Assembly: GCA_900491605.1 (NCBI GenBank)
Contig: UESW01005036.1
Coordinates: 686,536-750,535, forward strand
Direction of reading: 5' to 3'
DNA length: 64,000 bases
Source of the DNA: Calamus simplicifolius
Lineage: Eukaryota; Streptophyta; Magnoliopsida; Arecales; Arecaceae
The position numbers and the translations under genes were made by a program. Within the stretch, counting starts at the first letter, position 1; every line of letters starts with the position of its first letter. Shown here one piece after another: positions 35,686 through 48,015 of this stretch. Under the pieces are notes generated by a model. The model made no database searches, was not told where the DNA came from, and worked only from the letters and a program-made list of their open reading frames with translations.

Positions 35686-35703
35686 TCCTATTTGGTGCGC
35701 CAA
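35686..35703 (-). other. Tat-1 primer binding site
   Basis: The minus strand reads TTGGCGCACCAAATAGGA, two bases inside the 5' LTR. It matches in position and form TTGGCACGCCAAGAACGG of Tat-2 and TTAGCATGCCAGGTAGGG of Tat-3. The tRNA primer was not determined. Confidence 0.7.
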
Positions 35704-35705
35704 TC

Positions 35706-36957
35706 TGATGGTGCCATATCACCTTTAAAAAATGTTAGTGAAGGAGTCATGGACGATCGTTTTTCCTTCGCTCCTAGTAGAAATCCGCAAGAAGTCTTCG
35801 GGATCGAATATTCCGATGGGAACCCTTCGACGATCAAGTTAGTGATCTGGACTATAACCATGAGGTCTAGAGAGCTCGTAAGAATCTCGAGCGATTAAGT
35901 GGAAAAGTTCTTGTGAGTACTTGTGTGCTTATACCTCTCTTTGGGGTCCCTTTTATCCGATTTATGGATAACCATCCCTCCTCAGGTGTCTCTCTTGGCA
36001 GCGGATGGATGGTGTAAAATTTTTTTAGCGAAAAATGTCCTTTTCACCTTTTACCGCAGTTGGCAGGCTCTATCCCATTTGGTATGAATGGCTGTGGCTG
36101 GTTGGTGGGCTAGGTCTTATCAGACGTGGTGTTCTCTGAAAGGTTGGTGGGTCAGGTCCTATTAGATGCGGTAGCCTTAGATGGTTGGTAGGCCAAGTCC
36201 TGTTAGACATGATGGTCTCAGATGGTTGGCAAGCCAAGTCCTATCAGATATGGTGGCCTTAGATGGCTAGTGGGCCAAGTCCTGTCAGATGTAGTGGCCA
36301 TAGATGGCTGGTGGGCTAAGCCCTATCAGATGTGAGGCGTGTCGACTTAGGGAGCCGAGGCCGAACTAGGAGGCTGGTGCCGACTCGGGGAGTCGAGGCT
36401 GAATTCGGAGGTCGGTGCCGACTAGGGGAGTTGAGGCCGAATTTGGAGGTTGGTGTCGACTCGGGGAGCCAAGGCCGAATCCGAAGGTCGGTACCGACTC
36501 GGGGAGCCAAGACCGAATCCGAAGGCTGGTGCCGACTCGGAGAGCCGAGGTCGAATCTGAAGGTCGGTGTCGACTCAGGGAGTTGAGGCCAAACTCAGAG
36601 GCTAGTGCTGACTCGGGGAGCCAAGGCTGAATCCAGAGGTCGGTGCCAACTCGGGGAGCCAAGACCGAATTCTGAGGCTGGTGCTGACTCGGAGAGCCAA
36701 GGCCGAATCCAAAGGTTGGTACCAACTCAGGAAGTCGAGATCGAATCTGAAGGCTGATGCCAACTCGGAGAGTCAAGACCAAATTCGAAGGCTGGTGCCG
36801 ACTCGGGGTGCCGAGGCCGAATCCAAAGGCTGGTGCCGACTCGAGGAGCCGAGGCCGAATCTGAGTTTGTTCCTTCTAACTTCTGCCATCAGTTTACTCC
36901 TAGCACCAACAGCTGATTCTAGTCATTAACTTAGATGTGGTTTTACTAGCCACATCA
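35706..36957 (-). repeat. Tat-1 5' LTR
   Basis: 1252 bp with TGATGG at one end and CACATCA at the other. In transcriptional sense U3 comes first, so the GCCGACTCGGGG minisatellite (about 36340-36870, about fourteen 38-bp units) lies in upstream U3. No convincing TATA box was seen. Confidence 0.88.
36340..36870. repeat. 38-bp minisatellite in the Tat-1 5' LTR
   Basis: Same unit as 12540-12950 but with about three more copies. Unit type GGTGCCGACTCGGGGAGCCA followed by AGGCCGAATCCGAAGG. Confidence 0.88.
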
Positions 36958-38018
36958 GTAGTCTATCAAAATTATTGATGATTTATGCCGTGATGATAAA
37001 ATTATTTTGTTTGATTGCATGAGATGATTAAAGTGATCTAAAGTTGATTCATTTCATGAATCATGTTCAAAGAAGATGTTCTTTATTATGATTTTGAACT
37101 AAAATTTATTGATCAAAATATTTTTTATTTATAATAAATATATAATAAATAATTTTACATACAATATGATATATAAGATTAATATATTATATATTACTAT
37201 AATATATATAATGTGTTATATTATATTAATAAGCTTTTATTATAATATACCATAAAGATATAATATAAGATATGATATTTTTATTATTATATATAATAAT
37301 AAATATATGGATAATTAATTTTAATATTTTATAGTTAGTAATATTGGATTTTTATGGTATACCAAATATGATGATGTTAAATCATCAGTGATCTTTGATT
37401 GCTATGATATACCATATTAAACATAGTATTTTTTGATTATCAAAGATTAGATCACTTTAGGATTATGATAAGTGATTCAAGATTGCCCGGGTGATCCAAA
37501 AATGATCACCAAACCCACCCTAAATGCTAATTTTATTAATATAAAATTATGCAAGTTTCATAATGATCCTTTATTTTCCTCTTTATCGTATGAAAGAGTT
37601 GTTTTTAATTAAGTGCACAAGAAAGTGGAAAGTGAAGGGTGTGAACGAAGACATGCCTCTTTAAATGAATAAGTATTAATGCATGTTATTTATTGAACAT
37701 TAATACATTAATTATGTAACTCTCCATCTTCTCATTTAATTCCATTAAGCATAACGTAACTCTTCATCTTCTCCATGAATGCTATCAATCATGTGACTTT
37801 TCATCTTCTTCATTTTTCATGCGTCATTATCTCAAGATGCCTATCTACCTTACACTAAGAAGATCAACAAGTGAGAGTTTCTAGTCAAAGAAAAGTACTC
37901 TTTCAAGTAGAGCTTTAGGCTTAACTAAAAGTATAGAATTTGGTTTAAACCATGCGATGAACTTATCGAGATATTGTATTTCGAAAGGCACAAGCTAAAA
38001 AGAAGGTCTACTACATCA
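36958..38018. other. AT-rich spacer with a truncated foldback element and probable Copia LTR
   Basis: No gene. AAAGTGATCTAAAGTT (near 37035) is mirrored by AGATTAGATCACTTTA (near 37445), and the right side ends with GATCACCAAACCCACCC (about 37500), a foldback/MITE-like arrangement whose left end is missing at the Tat-1 border. From about 37590 to 38018 the text resembles a Copia LTR that continues past Tat-2 at 52726. Confidence 0.4.
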
Positions 38019-38023
38019 GTTCC
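38019..38023. repeat. Left target-site duplication of Tat-2
   Basis: GTTCC directly before TGATGTGG; identical to 52721-52725. Confidence 0.95.
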
Positions 38024-38084
38024 TGATGTGGCTGGTGTAGCCACAAGGGTAATTTTAATAAAACCAAAACATTAGTGCGCCCCG

Positions 38085-39610
38085 GCATCTCCAAGCCTGC
38101 CGAGTCGGCTCCGACCATTCCTGGTCAGCCCCTCTCAGCCCCGGCATCTCCAAGCCCACCGAGTCAGCCCCGACCATTCCTGGTCGACCCCTCTCGGCCC
38201 TGGCATCTCCAAGCCCGCCGAGTCGACCCCGACCATTCCTGGTCGGCCCTTCTCGGCCCTGGCATCTCCAAGCCTGCCGAGCCGGCCCCGACCATTCCTG
38301 GTCGGCCCCTCTCGGCCCCGGCATCTCCAAGCCCGCCGAGTCAGCCCAGACCATTCCTGGTCGGCCCCTCTCGGCCCCGGCGTCTCCAAGCCCGCCGAGT
38401 CAGCCCCGACCATTCCTGGTCGGCCCTTCTCGGCCCCGGCGTCTCCAAGCCCGTCGAGTCGGCCCCGACCATTCCTGGTCGGCCCTTCTCGGCCCCGACG
38501 TCTCCAAGCCCACCGAGTTGGCCCCGACCATTCCTGGTCGGCCCTTCTCGGCCCCGGCGTCTCCAAGCCCGCCGAGCCGGCCCCGACCATTCCTGGTCAG
38601 CCCTTCTCGGCCCCGGCGTCTCCAAGCCCACCGAGCCGGCCCCGACCATTCCTAGTCGACACTTCTCAGCCCCGGCATCTCCAAGCCCGCCGAGACGGCT
38701 CCGACCATTCCTGGTCGGCCCCTCTCGGCCCCGGCGTCTCCAAGCCCACCGAGCCGGCCCCGACCATTCCTGGTCGGCCCCTCTCGGCCCCGGCGTCTCC
38801 AAGCCCGCCGAGTCGGCCTCGACCGTTCCTGGTCGGCCCTTCTCGGCCCCGGCGTCTCCAAGCCCGCTGAGTCGGCCCCGACCATTCCTAGTCGGCCCCG
38901 ATGTCTCCAAGCCTGCCGAGCTGGCCCCGACCATTCCTGGTCGGCCCCTCTTGGCCCCGGCGTCTCCAAGCCCGCCGAGTCGGCCCCAACCATTTCTGGT
39001 CGGCCCTTCTCAGCCCCGGCATCTCCAAGCCCGCCGAGCCGGCCCCAACCATTCCTGGTTGGCCCCTCTTGACCCTGGCATCTTCAAGCCCGCCGAGTCA
39101 GCCCCGACCATTCCTGATCAGCCCTTCTCGGTCCCGGCATCTCCAAGCCCGCCGAGTCGGCCCCGACCATTCCTGATCGGTCCCTCTCAGCCCCGGCGTC
39201 TCAAAGCCCGCCGAGCCGGCCCCGACTATTCCTGGTTGGCCCCTCTCGGCCCCGGCGTCTCCAAGCCCACCGAGTTGGCCCCGACCATTCCTGGTCGGCC
39301 CCTCTCGGCCTCGGCATCTCCAAGCCCGCCGAGCCAGCCCCGACCATTCCTGGTCAGCCCCTCTTGGCCCCGGCATCTCCAAGCCTACCGAGTCAGCCCC
39401 GACCATTCTTGGTCGGCCCTTCTCGGCCCCGACGTCTCCAAGCCCACCGAGTCGGCCCCGATCATTCCTGGTTGGCCCTTCTCGGCCCCGGCCTCTCCAA
39501 GCCTGCCGAGCCGGCCCCGACCATTCCTGGTCGGCCCCTCTCGGCCTCGGCATCTTCAAGCCCACCGGGCTGGCCCCGACCATTCCTGGTTGGCCCCGCC
39601 CCGACACGTT
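38085..39610. repeat. 59-bp minisatellite in the Tat-2 5' LTR
   Basis: About 26 units of CCGACCATTCCTGGTCGGCC followed by CTTCTCGGCCCCGGCGTCTC and CAAGCCCGCCGAGTCGG. Units contain one or two copies of GTCGGC (GCCGAC on the other strand). The long open frames on both strands across it (up to 522 codons) result from a stop-poor GC-rich repeat, not from a gene: the unit is not a multiple of three and all frames are open. Confidence 0.95.
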
Positions 39611-39941
39611 CTAGTCAGCGAGGCTGGCCCCGGCCACCCCTAGCTGACCCAGATAAGCCTTGGCTTCCTCGGGAGAGTTGAGAGTTCCCGGTTTCCTCCA
39701 AATCTGCCCCAACACGGCCCTGGTAGCTCGGGATGCTACCTCTCTGACCCGCGCCGCCTGACAATGCCAGATCCAACTACCCACTGGCCACGCTGCTGAT
39801 GGGACTGGACCCAACTACCCAATAGCCCCACTGGCTGATGGGACTTAGCCCACCAACCAGCACAGGTTCACGCAACTCACAAGAACTCCGCGGATATTCC
39901 TTCTTCACGAAATCCCACGTGATCATGCCAGGGTCAACCCC

Positions 39942-39950
39942 TATAAAAAG
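39942..39950 (+). promoter_or_regulatory. Tat-2 5' LTR TATA box
   Basis: TATAAAAAG, about 330 bp downstream of the repeat array; conserved at 52432-52440 in the 3' LTR. Confidence 0.82.
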
Positions 39951-40231
39951 GTGAATCCACTCAATAATCAGGTATGCACGATAACCCCGAAAAAATCGCT
40001 ATCCTAAGGCCCAGAGAGGAATCCCTCCTCCCCGGGAATACCTTTTTCATCTAAAAAGAGCTCATTCGAGCTCATCTTCTCCTGTGACCTCAATTGCTAA
40101 CTTGGGCATCGGAAGGTCCCATCAGAGAATCCTCTCCGGTCCTGGGACTTCTTTGCAGGCAACCTGGTGAAGCAAAGGTTTGAGAATCAGTCCGTTCCCG
40201 ACGTTCAGGACCAGTGATGGGCATCATCAGA

Positions 40232-40249
40232 TTGGCACGCCAAGAACGG
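40232..40249 (+). other. Tat-2 primer binding site
   Basis: TTGGCACGCCAAGAACGG, two bases past the LTR end. Confidence 0.75.
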
Positions 40250-40292
40250 GGGGCGTTGGTGTAGGACGCAGCAAGTATCTCAGGGCCTCCCT

Positions 40293-41860
40293 GTGCTACA
40301 CCTCGACAAACTCTACTCCCCCCTCTCTTCTCTCCTTGAAACCATAGTGGTAACACAAGCTCAGGACGCTTCCATTAGCTGTCCAGCAGGGCTTCCCCCG
40401 CCAGTTAGGCAGCAGGAGGCCAACCCCCCTGCTGCCAATCCTCCAGTCACCTGCCCACCACCGAACACAGCCGTCCAAACAGTGGAGCAACTGGCGACCC
40501 TCTCCCAGCAAGTCCAAACTCTCACTGCTATGGTCCACGGGCTCCAACAGCAGCAGTTCGTGGCCACCCAGCACCAAACCGCTCCTCCTGCCAGTCAGCA
40601 GTCGGCGAGGAGATGTTCTCCATGGTGGGAGGCCGGTCGGCGGAAGGCCGGTCGTCGCCCAGCTTCCCCTAGGAAGCCTCGCCGTGAGCCCTCCAAGCGG
40701 CCACGGTCCCCTGATCGTGGCCCCAGCAAATTCCCTCCTGGGTTGCATCATCAAGAGGAGCCAAAGCAGAAGTCCTGACTCCCGTCTCCTTCTCCATCTT
40801 CTTCTTCTTCTTCTTCCTCCTTCGAGCCATCTCGGAGGGCCCCAACAATCAGCCGACAGGCGGAGGAGCGCCTAGAGGAGTACAACAGGCGGCTGGATAA
40901 GCTCGCCAGGAAAATCAATCATCAGCCGGAGGAAGAGTTTGACACCCGCCCTCCTTACACCCGCCGAATATTAGAGGAGCCTGTCCCCTTCAGATTTTGC
41001 TTTCCCCAGGTGGACCCATACGATGGTACAATAGATCTTCTCGACCATCTTGAGAGTTATAAAGCAATGATGCAGGTCCAAAGCACTTCAGACACCCTTC
41101 TCTACAAGGCCTTTCCCACCACTTTGCGGAAGGCCGCTCGGCATGGCACTCGCGCTTGTCCCCTCATAGCATCGACTCCTTCCGAGAACTAGAGAAGGCC
41201 TTTCTGGCACATTTCGATGCCTGCCGATGAATTCCAAGGGTAGCGGACACCTCTTCTCCGTGCGCCAGAAGAAGGGAGAGTCGCTGCGGGACTTTGTGTC
41301 CCAGTTCAAGACTGCCGCCCTCGAGGTCTACCATCTCAATGATACGGTGCAACGTTGGCGTTGAAGCGGGGACTCCTCCCATCCCGCTTCACCTTTTCTT
41401 TGGATAAGAAGCCCTCAAGCTCTTATTCCGACCTCCTCCTCTGGGCTTAAAAGTACATCCATGCGGATGAAGCCGACTTCACCTATCGTGAATCTTCAAG
41501 AAGCTCCAGCCACAAGCCCGCTCGCCCTGAGCCAAGCAGGCCCCCTCGACACCGGTGAGCTGACCCGCCTCGCCAATCTGACAATAGGCGTAGAAGCCCT
41601 GTCCCCGACGAGAGCAAGCTAACACCTCTTCTCGCCCCTCGATCTCACATTCTGATGGAGATCAAAGGCGAGCCTTACCTCCAGCGCCCTCCTCCCAAGA
41701 AGAAAGGTTCTCCTCGCGATAAAAGCCGCTGCTGCCGATTCCACCGGGACTATGGCCATGACACTGATAGCTGCTATAGCTTGAAGCAGGCCATCGAGGA
41801 GCTCATTCAGCGGGGCTACCTCGGCAAGTATGTTCAGAAGGCACAGTAGCCGCTACCGAC
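40293..41860 (+). pseudogene. Tat-2 gag
   Basis: One frame is continuous from about 40293 to 41190 apart from a single TGA at 40776. It has a Pro/Gln-rich N-terminus with a coiled coil (VEQLATLSQQVQTLTAMVHG), an Arg/Ser-rich basic segment, a Ser run from a TCT repeat (about 40795-40825) and the capsid domain (DPYDGTIDLLDHLESYKAMM). A one-base loss near 41146 shifts the frame; the capsid continues with further slips to 41400. A zinc-binding-like motif CRFHRDYGHDTDSC at about 41730-41775 follows the form seen in all Tat gags here. The true start codon is uncertain. Confidence 0.85.
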
Positions 41861-42057
41861 CCTCATGGGGCCTCCGCCTGTTCAGGCCCCGGTCGACAAC
41901 GCCCCCTTAGAGCGGACGGTCGGAATGCTATCCTGGGGGTCAGCCTCCGCATCTAAGCGGCCGAGGGGGGAGGAGGTGCCGAGTAATGTAATTCCTGGGG
42001 GGATCTGCTATCGTAAAAATGTAAACAATGAAGGCATCGTCGTCTCTATGACGACGC

Positions 42058-45000
42058 CAAGCACCCTGTAAGGAGGATATTAGTTGATAGTGGCAGCTCA
42101 GCTGACATCCTTACCTACGACACTTTTGTTCGGATGGGATTATCTTTGGACTCCCTTCAGCCTGTGGCGACCCCTTTGGTCGGTTTTACTGGGGACTCCG
42201 TAAGGGTTGAAGGTGAAATACCTTTGCCTGTGACAGCCGAACGCCGCCATGCCAAAGCACAGTGATCATGAAATTCCTGGTTGTGAGGGTTTCCTTGGCG
42301 TACAATGCCATTCTCGGGCATCCAGGTTTAAACCTTTTGGATGCAGTTATCTTCACCCGGCATTTACTGGTGCAGTTCCCCACTAGTGAAGGAGTCGAAG
42401 AGATGCGCAGTGACGTCAGCCCAGTCCTGCCCTGTTATCACACGACATCAAGTCCTCTGGAAGCTGAACCAGCTTTTAAAGCATCCGACCCCAAAGACTC
42501 TAACAAGGGAGGGGAACCAGCTGAACACCTTTTAACCTTCCCTCTTGGAGATGACCCGGCAAGGACCGTCCGTGTCGGCGGACTCCTTCCCCAGAAGACC
42601 AGGAGCATCTCTTAGCCTTTTTGTGGGCTAATTCAGATGTTTTCGCTTGGTAAGCATCTGATATGCCCAGCATCCCTCCGGAAGTGATCACCCATAAGCT
42701 CAACATTGACCCGCGGCACCGTCCAATCCGCCAAAAGAAGAGAAGCTTTGCTCCTGATCGACAAAAGGCTATTGACGAGGAAGTCAACAAGCTACTCAGT
42801 GCTGGCCACATCTGGGAGGCACACTACCCTAGTTGACTGGCTAATGTGGTCATGGTGCGTAAGGCAAATGGGAGCTGGAGGATTTGCATAGACTTCACCG
42901 ACCTCAACAAGGCGTGTCCAAAAGATAGCTTTCCCCTGCCAAGAATTGATCAGCTGGTGGATTCCACCTTCGGGCACGAACTCCTCAGCTTCATGGATGC
43001 CTTCTCAGGATATAATCAGATAAGGATGGACCCCAGCGATGAAGAGCACACCTCCTTTGTGACGGAAAAAGGAATTTATTGCTACAAAGTGATGCCTTTT
43101 GGTCTCAAGAATGCGGGGGCAACTTACTAAAGATTGATGAACAAAGTGTTCCAGGACCAGCTAGGCCAAAATATGGAAGTTTATGTAGACGACATGCTGA
43201 CAAAGAGCACCCGCGCCTCTGATCACGTCTTCGACTTAGAGGAGACCTTCAACAACCTTCGTCGCTTCCAAGTTAAGCTGAACCCCAAGAAGTGTACTTT
43301 TGGGGTCACGGCAGGCAAGTTCCTGGGTTTCATGGTGACCCAACGGGGGATCGAGGCGAACCCAGAGAAGATCAGCACCATACTCGACATGAGGCCACCA
43401 TCCAGCAAGAGGGAAGTGCAGCGATTAATCGGGAGGATAGTGGCTCTAAGTCGTTTCCTCTCCAAATCGGCCAAGAGATGCTTGCCTTTCTTCAAGGCCT
43501 TATGGAAGATAAATAGCTTTGAGTGGACAGATGATTGCCAGAGAGCCTTCAACGGATTGAAGGTGTTTCTGTCCTCTCCACCGCTCCTATCCAAGCCAAG
43601 AGACGGAGAAAGTCTTTTCCTCTACTTAGCCGCTTCTTCGGAAGCTGTTAGTTCAGTTTTAGTGTGTCTCGACACTGATGGAACTCAAAGGCCCATCTAT
43701 TATGTGAGCAAGGTCCTCCATGACGCAGAAGTCAGGTACTCCAAAATAGAGAAGGTTATCTTTGCCCTGATAGTCTCTGCTCGGCGTCTCCGCCCGTATT
43801 TTCAAGCTCATCCTATTATAGTGCTCACGGATGAGCCCCTGCGAGCCATCCTGGCTCGTCCAGATACCTCAAGTCGACTCGCCAAGTGGGCCATCAAGAT
43901 GGGAGAGTTCGACCTTTCTTTCCAGGCTCGATCGGCTCTGAAGTCCCAAGTTTTGGCTGACTTCTTAGTTGAATGCACTTGGGCAGAGGAGATGACTGAG
44001 GAGGTTACCAAGGAACAGCGTGAGCCCAAACCAGACGGAGATGGAGAAACATGGATCCTTCATGTGGATGGCACATCAAACTCTCAAGGGAGCAGCGCTG
44101 GCCTCATTCTTGCTGGACCAGACGGAGAGAGGACAGAATGCATCCTGCGGTTTCTATTCGAAGCCACCAACAATCAAGCTGAGTACGAGGCCCTGCTGGC
44201 CAGGTTAAGGCTAGCCCAGGAGTTTGGAATAAGGCATCTCAGAGCTTTTACGGACTTGCAACTCATCTCCGGGCAAATCAATGGGGAGTACGAGGCGTGT
44301 GACCCCGTTATGACTCAGTACTTGGGCAAGGTTCGGCTCCTGACCTCCCTGCTAGCTTATTTCAATATCAGTTATATTCCACGGAGCGAAAATGCCAAGG
44401 CCGACATCCTTTCTCGTCTGGCCACCTCTGCCGACGGTATGGCAAGGGATGCTTACATTGAATATTTGGAAAGACCCAGTATAGAGGATAGCGAGGAAAT
44501 CCTTCCGCTCACCCAAGAGCCCACATGGATGGATGCCTACGTTCGTTATCTCACTGATGGCATACTCCCTGATGACCGCAACGAAGCCAGGCTGCTCAAG
44601 TGGAGAGCCTCCAAATTCATTCTCCTCGATGGGCGTCTATACATAAGGTCATTCTCCTATTCCCTGCTTAAGTGTGTGGGACCTGCCGATGCTGACTACA
44701 TCCTCAGAGAAATCCACGAGGGCATCTGTGGAAACCATCTCGAAGGCAGATCCTTAGCCCAAAAGGCCCTCCGTCAGGGATACTTTTGGCTCACTATGAC
44801 GGAGGATGCGGCTAAATTAGTTCAGAAATGAGATGGTTGCCAGCGCCATGCACACATCCAACATCAACCGTCTACCCCGCTAAACCCACTCTCGGCCCCA
44901 TGGCCTTTCGCTCAGTGGGGAATGGACATTCTCGGGCCATTCCCCCCAGCTTTCGGGCAACGGAGGTTCTTGCTAGTCGCCATTGACTATTTCACCAAAT

Positions 45001-45756
45001 GGGTCGAGGTCAAGGTGCTAGCCAAGATCACTGAAAGCAAAGTCAAAGCTTTCTTTTGAAGTCAATCATATGCCGTTTTGGCCTGCCTCACACCTTCGTC
45101 ATGGACAACGGCCGCCAATTCAACAACGAAGCATTTAAAGTCTTCTGTGACGAGCTAGGCATTCATCACCAATTCACCTCTGTCAGCCACCCCCAAACCA
45201 ACGGGGAGGCCGAGGTTATGAACCGCACCATCCTTAGAGGACTCAGAACCCGGTTAGACGGGTCTAAAGGTGGATGGGTGGAGGAGCTCCCCAGCATGAT
45301 ATGGGCCTATCACACGACCCCTAGAGCCCCGACGGGCAAGACTCCCTTCAGTCTTGCCTTCGGATCTGAAGCCGTCATTCCTATCGAGATCGGATTACCC
45401 AGTACACGCATGAAGTCCTTCAGCGAGGAAAACAACTCTGCGCTGATTCAGGCTAATTTGGATTCATCGACGAGGCGCATGATCGGGCGAGGCTGCGCAT
45501 GGTGACTTTTTGTCATTGAGCGGCCATGTACTACAATGCTCGAGTTTATCTTAAGGTTTTTCGCCGCGGAGACTTGGTTTTGAGAAAAGCTGAGGTTTCA
45601 AAGCCTACAGAGGGGGGCAAACTATCCCCCAACTAGGAGGGTCCTTATCGCATCGCCGAGATACTCCACCGGGGGGCATACAAACTAGAAGAGCTCGACG
45701 GACAACCCATTCCACGTACCTGGAATGCGGACAACCTTCGCCAATATTATCAATGA
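42058..45756 (+). pseudogene. Tat-2 pol (protease, RT, two RNase H, integrase)
   Basis: Protease DSGSSADILTYDTFV near 42085. RT contains ANGSWRICIDFTDLNKACPK, MDAFSGYNQIRMDP and the catalytic YVDDML (about 43183). The first RNase H is near 43600-43960 (PIYYVSKVLHDAE), the second near 44050-44450 with the Asp-Glu-Asp set (HVDGTSN, NQAEYEAL, FTD). Integrase zinc finger (HEGICGNH ... stop ... CQRHA), core (MDILGPF, VAIDYFTKW, PQTNGEAE) and terminal GDLVLRKAEVSKPTEGG precede the stop at 45756. The frame 43131-44828 is open for 566 codons. Defects are stops at 42834 (TGG to TGA), 43128 (CAA to TAA) and 44829 (in a zinc-finger Cys position), and a lost base near 45058. Confidence 0.93.
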
Positions 45757-45839
45757 TGTATTCCCCTAGGGCGTAAGCAATAAAGGAGGTCCCTTCTGAC
45801 GCAACAGCCTACTCTCCCTTGCATCCAAGGACCAAGTCT

Positions 45840-47340
45840 CTCAAAAGGAGCTCGCCGGCATCACGGCTAATGGAACACCACTCGGCCCTGGCACGGCGGT
45901 GCCCCCAAGTCGGTTAAGACCCTAGCAGCTCCGTACCCGATCGAGTCACCCTTCAGGCGGCATACAAACCCCTGAAGCGGTTCAAAAGGAACTCACCGGC
46001 ATCACGGCTAACAGGACACCACTCGGCCCTGGCATGGCGGTGCCCCCGAGTCGGTTAAGACCCTAGCAGCTCCATACCCGGTCGAGTTGCCCTTTAGGCG
46101 GCACACAAACCCCTGAAGCGGTTCAAAACGAGATCGCCGGCATCGCGGCTAACGGGACACCACTCGGCCCCAGCACGACGGTGCCCTCGAGTCGGTTAAG
46201 ACCCTAGCAGCTCCGTACCCGGTCGAGTCGCCCTTCAGGCGGCACACAAACCCCTGAAGTGGTTCAAAAGGAGCTCACCGGCATCGCGGCTAACGGGACA
46301 CCACTCGGCCCTGGCACGGCGGTGCCCCCGAGTTGGTTAAGACCCTAGCAGCTCTGTACCCGATCGAGTCACCCTTCAGGCGGCACACAAACCCCTGAAG
46401 CGGTTCAAAAGGAGCTCATCGGCATCGTGGCTAACGGGACACCCCTCGGCCCCGGCACGACGGTGCCCCTGAGTTGGTTAAGACCCTAGCAGCTCTGTAC
46501 CCGATCGAGTCACCCTTCAGGCAGCACACAAATCCCTGCAGCGGTTCAAAAGGAGCTCACCGGCATCGCGGCTAACGGGACATAGCTCCGTACCCGATCG
46601 AGTCGCTCTTCAAGTGGCACACAAACCCCTGAAGTGGTTCAAAAGGAGCTCGCCGGCATCGCGGCTAACGGGACACCACTCGGCCCTAGCACGGCGGTGC
46701 CCCCGAGTCGGTTAAGACCTTAGCAGCTCCGTACCCGATCAAGTCACCCTTTAGGCGGCACACAAACCCCTAAAGCGGTTCAAAAGGAGCTCACCGGCAT
46801 CATGGCTAACGAGACACCACTCGGCCCTGGCACGGCGGTGCCCCTGAGTCGGTTAAGACCCTAGCAGCTCTGTACCCGATCGAGTCGCCCTTCAGGCAGC
46901 ACACAAACCCCTGAAGCGGTTCAAAAGGAGCTCACCGACATCGCGGCTAACCGGACACCACTCGGCCTCGGCACGGTGGTGCCCCCGAGTCGGTTAAGAC
47001 CCTAGCAGCTCCGTACCCGATTGAGTCTCCCTTCAGGCGGCACACAAACCCCTGAAGCGGTTCGAAAGGAGCTTGCCGGCATCGTGGCTAACGGGACACC
47101 ACTCGGTCCCAGCACGGTGGTGCCTCCGAGTCGGTTAAGACCCTAGCAGCTCTGTACCCGGTTGAGTCACCCTTCAGGTGGCATACAAACCCCTGAAGTG
47201 GTTCAAAAGGAGCTCGCCGGCATCGCGGCTAATGGGACACCACTCGGCCCCGGCACGGCGGTGCCCTCGAGTCGGTTAAGACCCTAACAGCCCCATACCC
47301 GGTCGAGTCGCCCTTCAGGTGACACGCAAACCCCTCCCGG
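45840..47340. repeat. 141-bp tandem array downstream of Tat-2 integrase
   Basis: About 10.5 units; the landmark GGTTCAAAAGGAGCTC recurs at 141-bp steps (about 45980, 46121, 46262, 46402, 46544, then one shortened 93-bp unit, 46778, 46919, 47060, 47201). Each unit carries GAGTCGGTTAAGACCCTAGC. It starts within about 85 bp of the integrase stop. No gene. Confidence 0.92.
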
Positions 47341-48015
47341 CACAGCAGTGCTTCTCCTAATAGCTCCATATGCGCTTGGGTCACCCCTTGCATGGGACCT
47401 AGACCATGAAAATAGCTCCGAAAGGCTTTGCGTGGCCCTCACAGACTCCGAGTCAGTTAGCTCGGTCACAGCCTTTCCTGATCAACCCCGACCGTCCTAG
47501 GCATCTTCAACACCGACCAAGTTGGTGTAGGTCTCCCCCGCTCAACTCCACTCGCCCTCGGCGCCCTCACGATGGCAGAATCAGCCCCAGCCAACTCTGG
47601 TCAATCCAAACGCCGCCAAAATTAGGCTTGGCATCGAGTGGCCCGAGGATCTTTCCAAGCCTTTAGAAGATTCATACGTAAACGAGCCTTCTTGCAAACA
47701 GCCTACGACAGCACGAAACATCTTAAGTGACCGTTCCTATGGCCAGCCTACATCCTAGAGACGCATTCAAATATTGGCTAAGTCCGGAGTCATGGAACAT
47801 TTCGGAAGATACTATATTCGGCTATGACATAGTCAGCATATATGATTTGGCCACAAGAAGTAAAGCACAGTAAGGCATTTTTCTCAGAAGAAGAAAGACC
47901 GGATGGATCAAAACATAAAAAAGTTGGGAGAAAAAGTCTTTTTCATTAACTATTGAAGAGAGGTACAAAATTGGGCCCAAGGCCGGTTTTACACAATAAA
48001 GCAAAGAAAAATAAC
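47341..48015. other. Tat-2 spacer between array and antisense gene
   Basis: No supported gene. It would contain the 3' untranslated region of the antisense transcript. A short GC-rich frame at 47406-47666 has no recognisable homology. Confidence 0.6.

Larger units (their letters stand above)
11830..36957 (-). mobile_element. Tat-1: Ty3/Gypsy Tat retrotransposon with nested hAT and SIRE insertions
   Basis: The minus-strand element has a 5' LTR (35706-36957), PBS, gag-protease (33431-35311), RT-RNase H-RNase H-integrase (19919-23072), a 75-bp tandem array (18085-19850), an antisense gene on the plus strand (13580-17711) and a 3' LTR (11830-13039). Copia-B and the hAT are inserted into it; without them it is about 12.9 kb, usual for Tat. 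Both LTRs start TGATG-like and end CATCA. The flanking 5-mers do not match (TGTTT on the left, GTAGT on the right). The strongly diverged LTRs and broken frames make it the oldest element of the stack. Confidence 0.9.
38024..40229 (+). repeat. Tat-2 5' LTR
   Basis: 2206 bp. U3 is filled by a 59-bp minisatellite (38085-39610). TATAAAAAG at 39942-39950 is followed by a conserved R/U5 ending GCATCATCA. Confidence 0.95.

Noticed and set aside
38075..39643. A 522-codon open frame in the Tat-2 5' LTR encoding a Pro/Ser/Arg-rich repeat protein
   Set aside because: It lies in a 59-bp minisatellite with stop-free GC-rich units open in several frames on both strands; the same occurs in the 3' LTR. The unit is not a multiple of three, there is no domain, and an LTR is not expected to code.
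40684..40875. Leu-rich frame near 40.7 kb as a membrane peptide
   Set aside because: Shadow of the TCT-repeat Ser run of Tat-2 gag in another frame.
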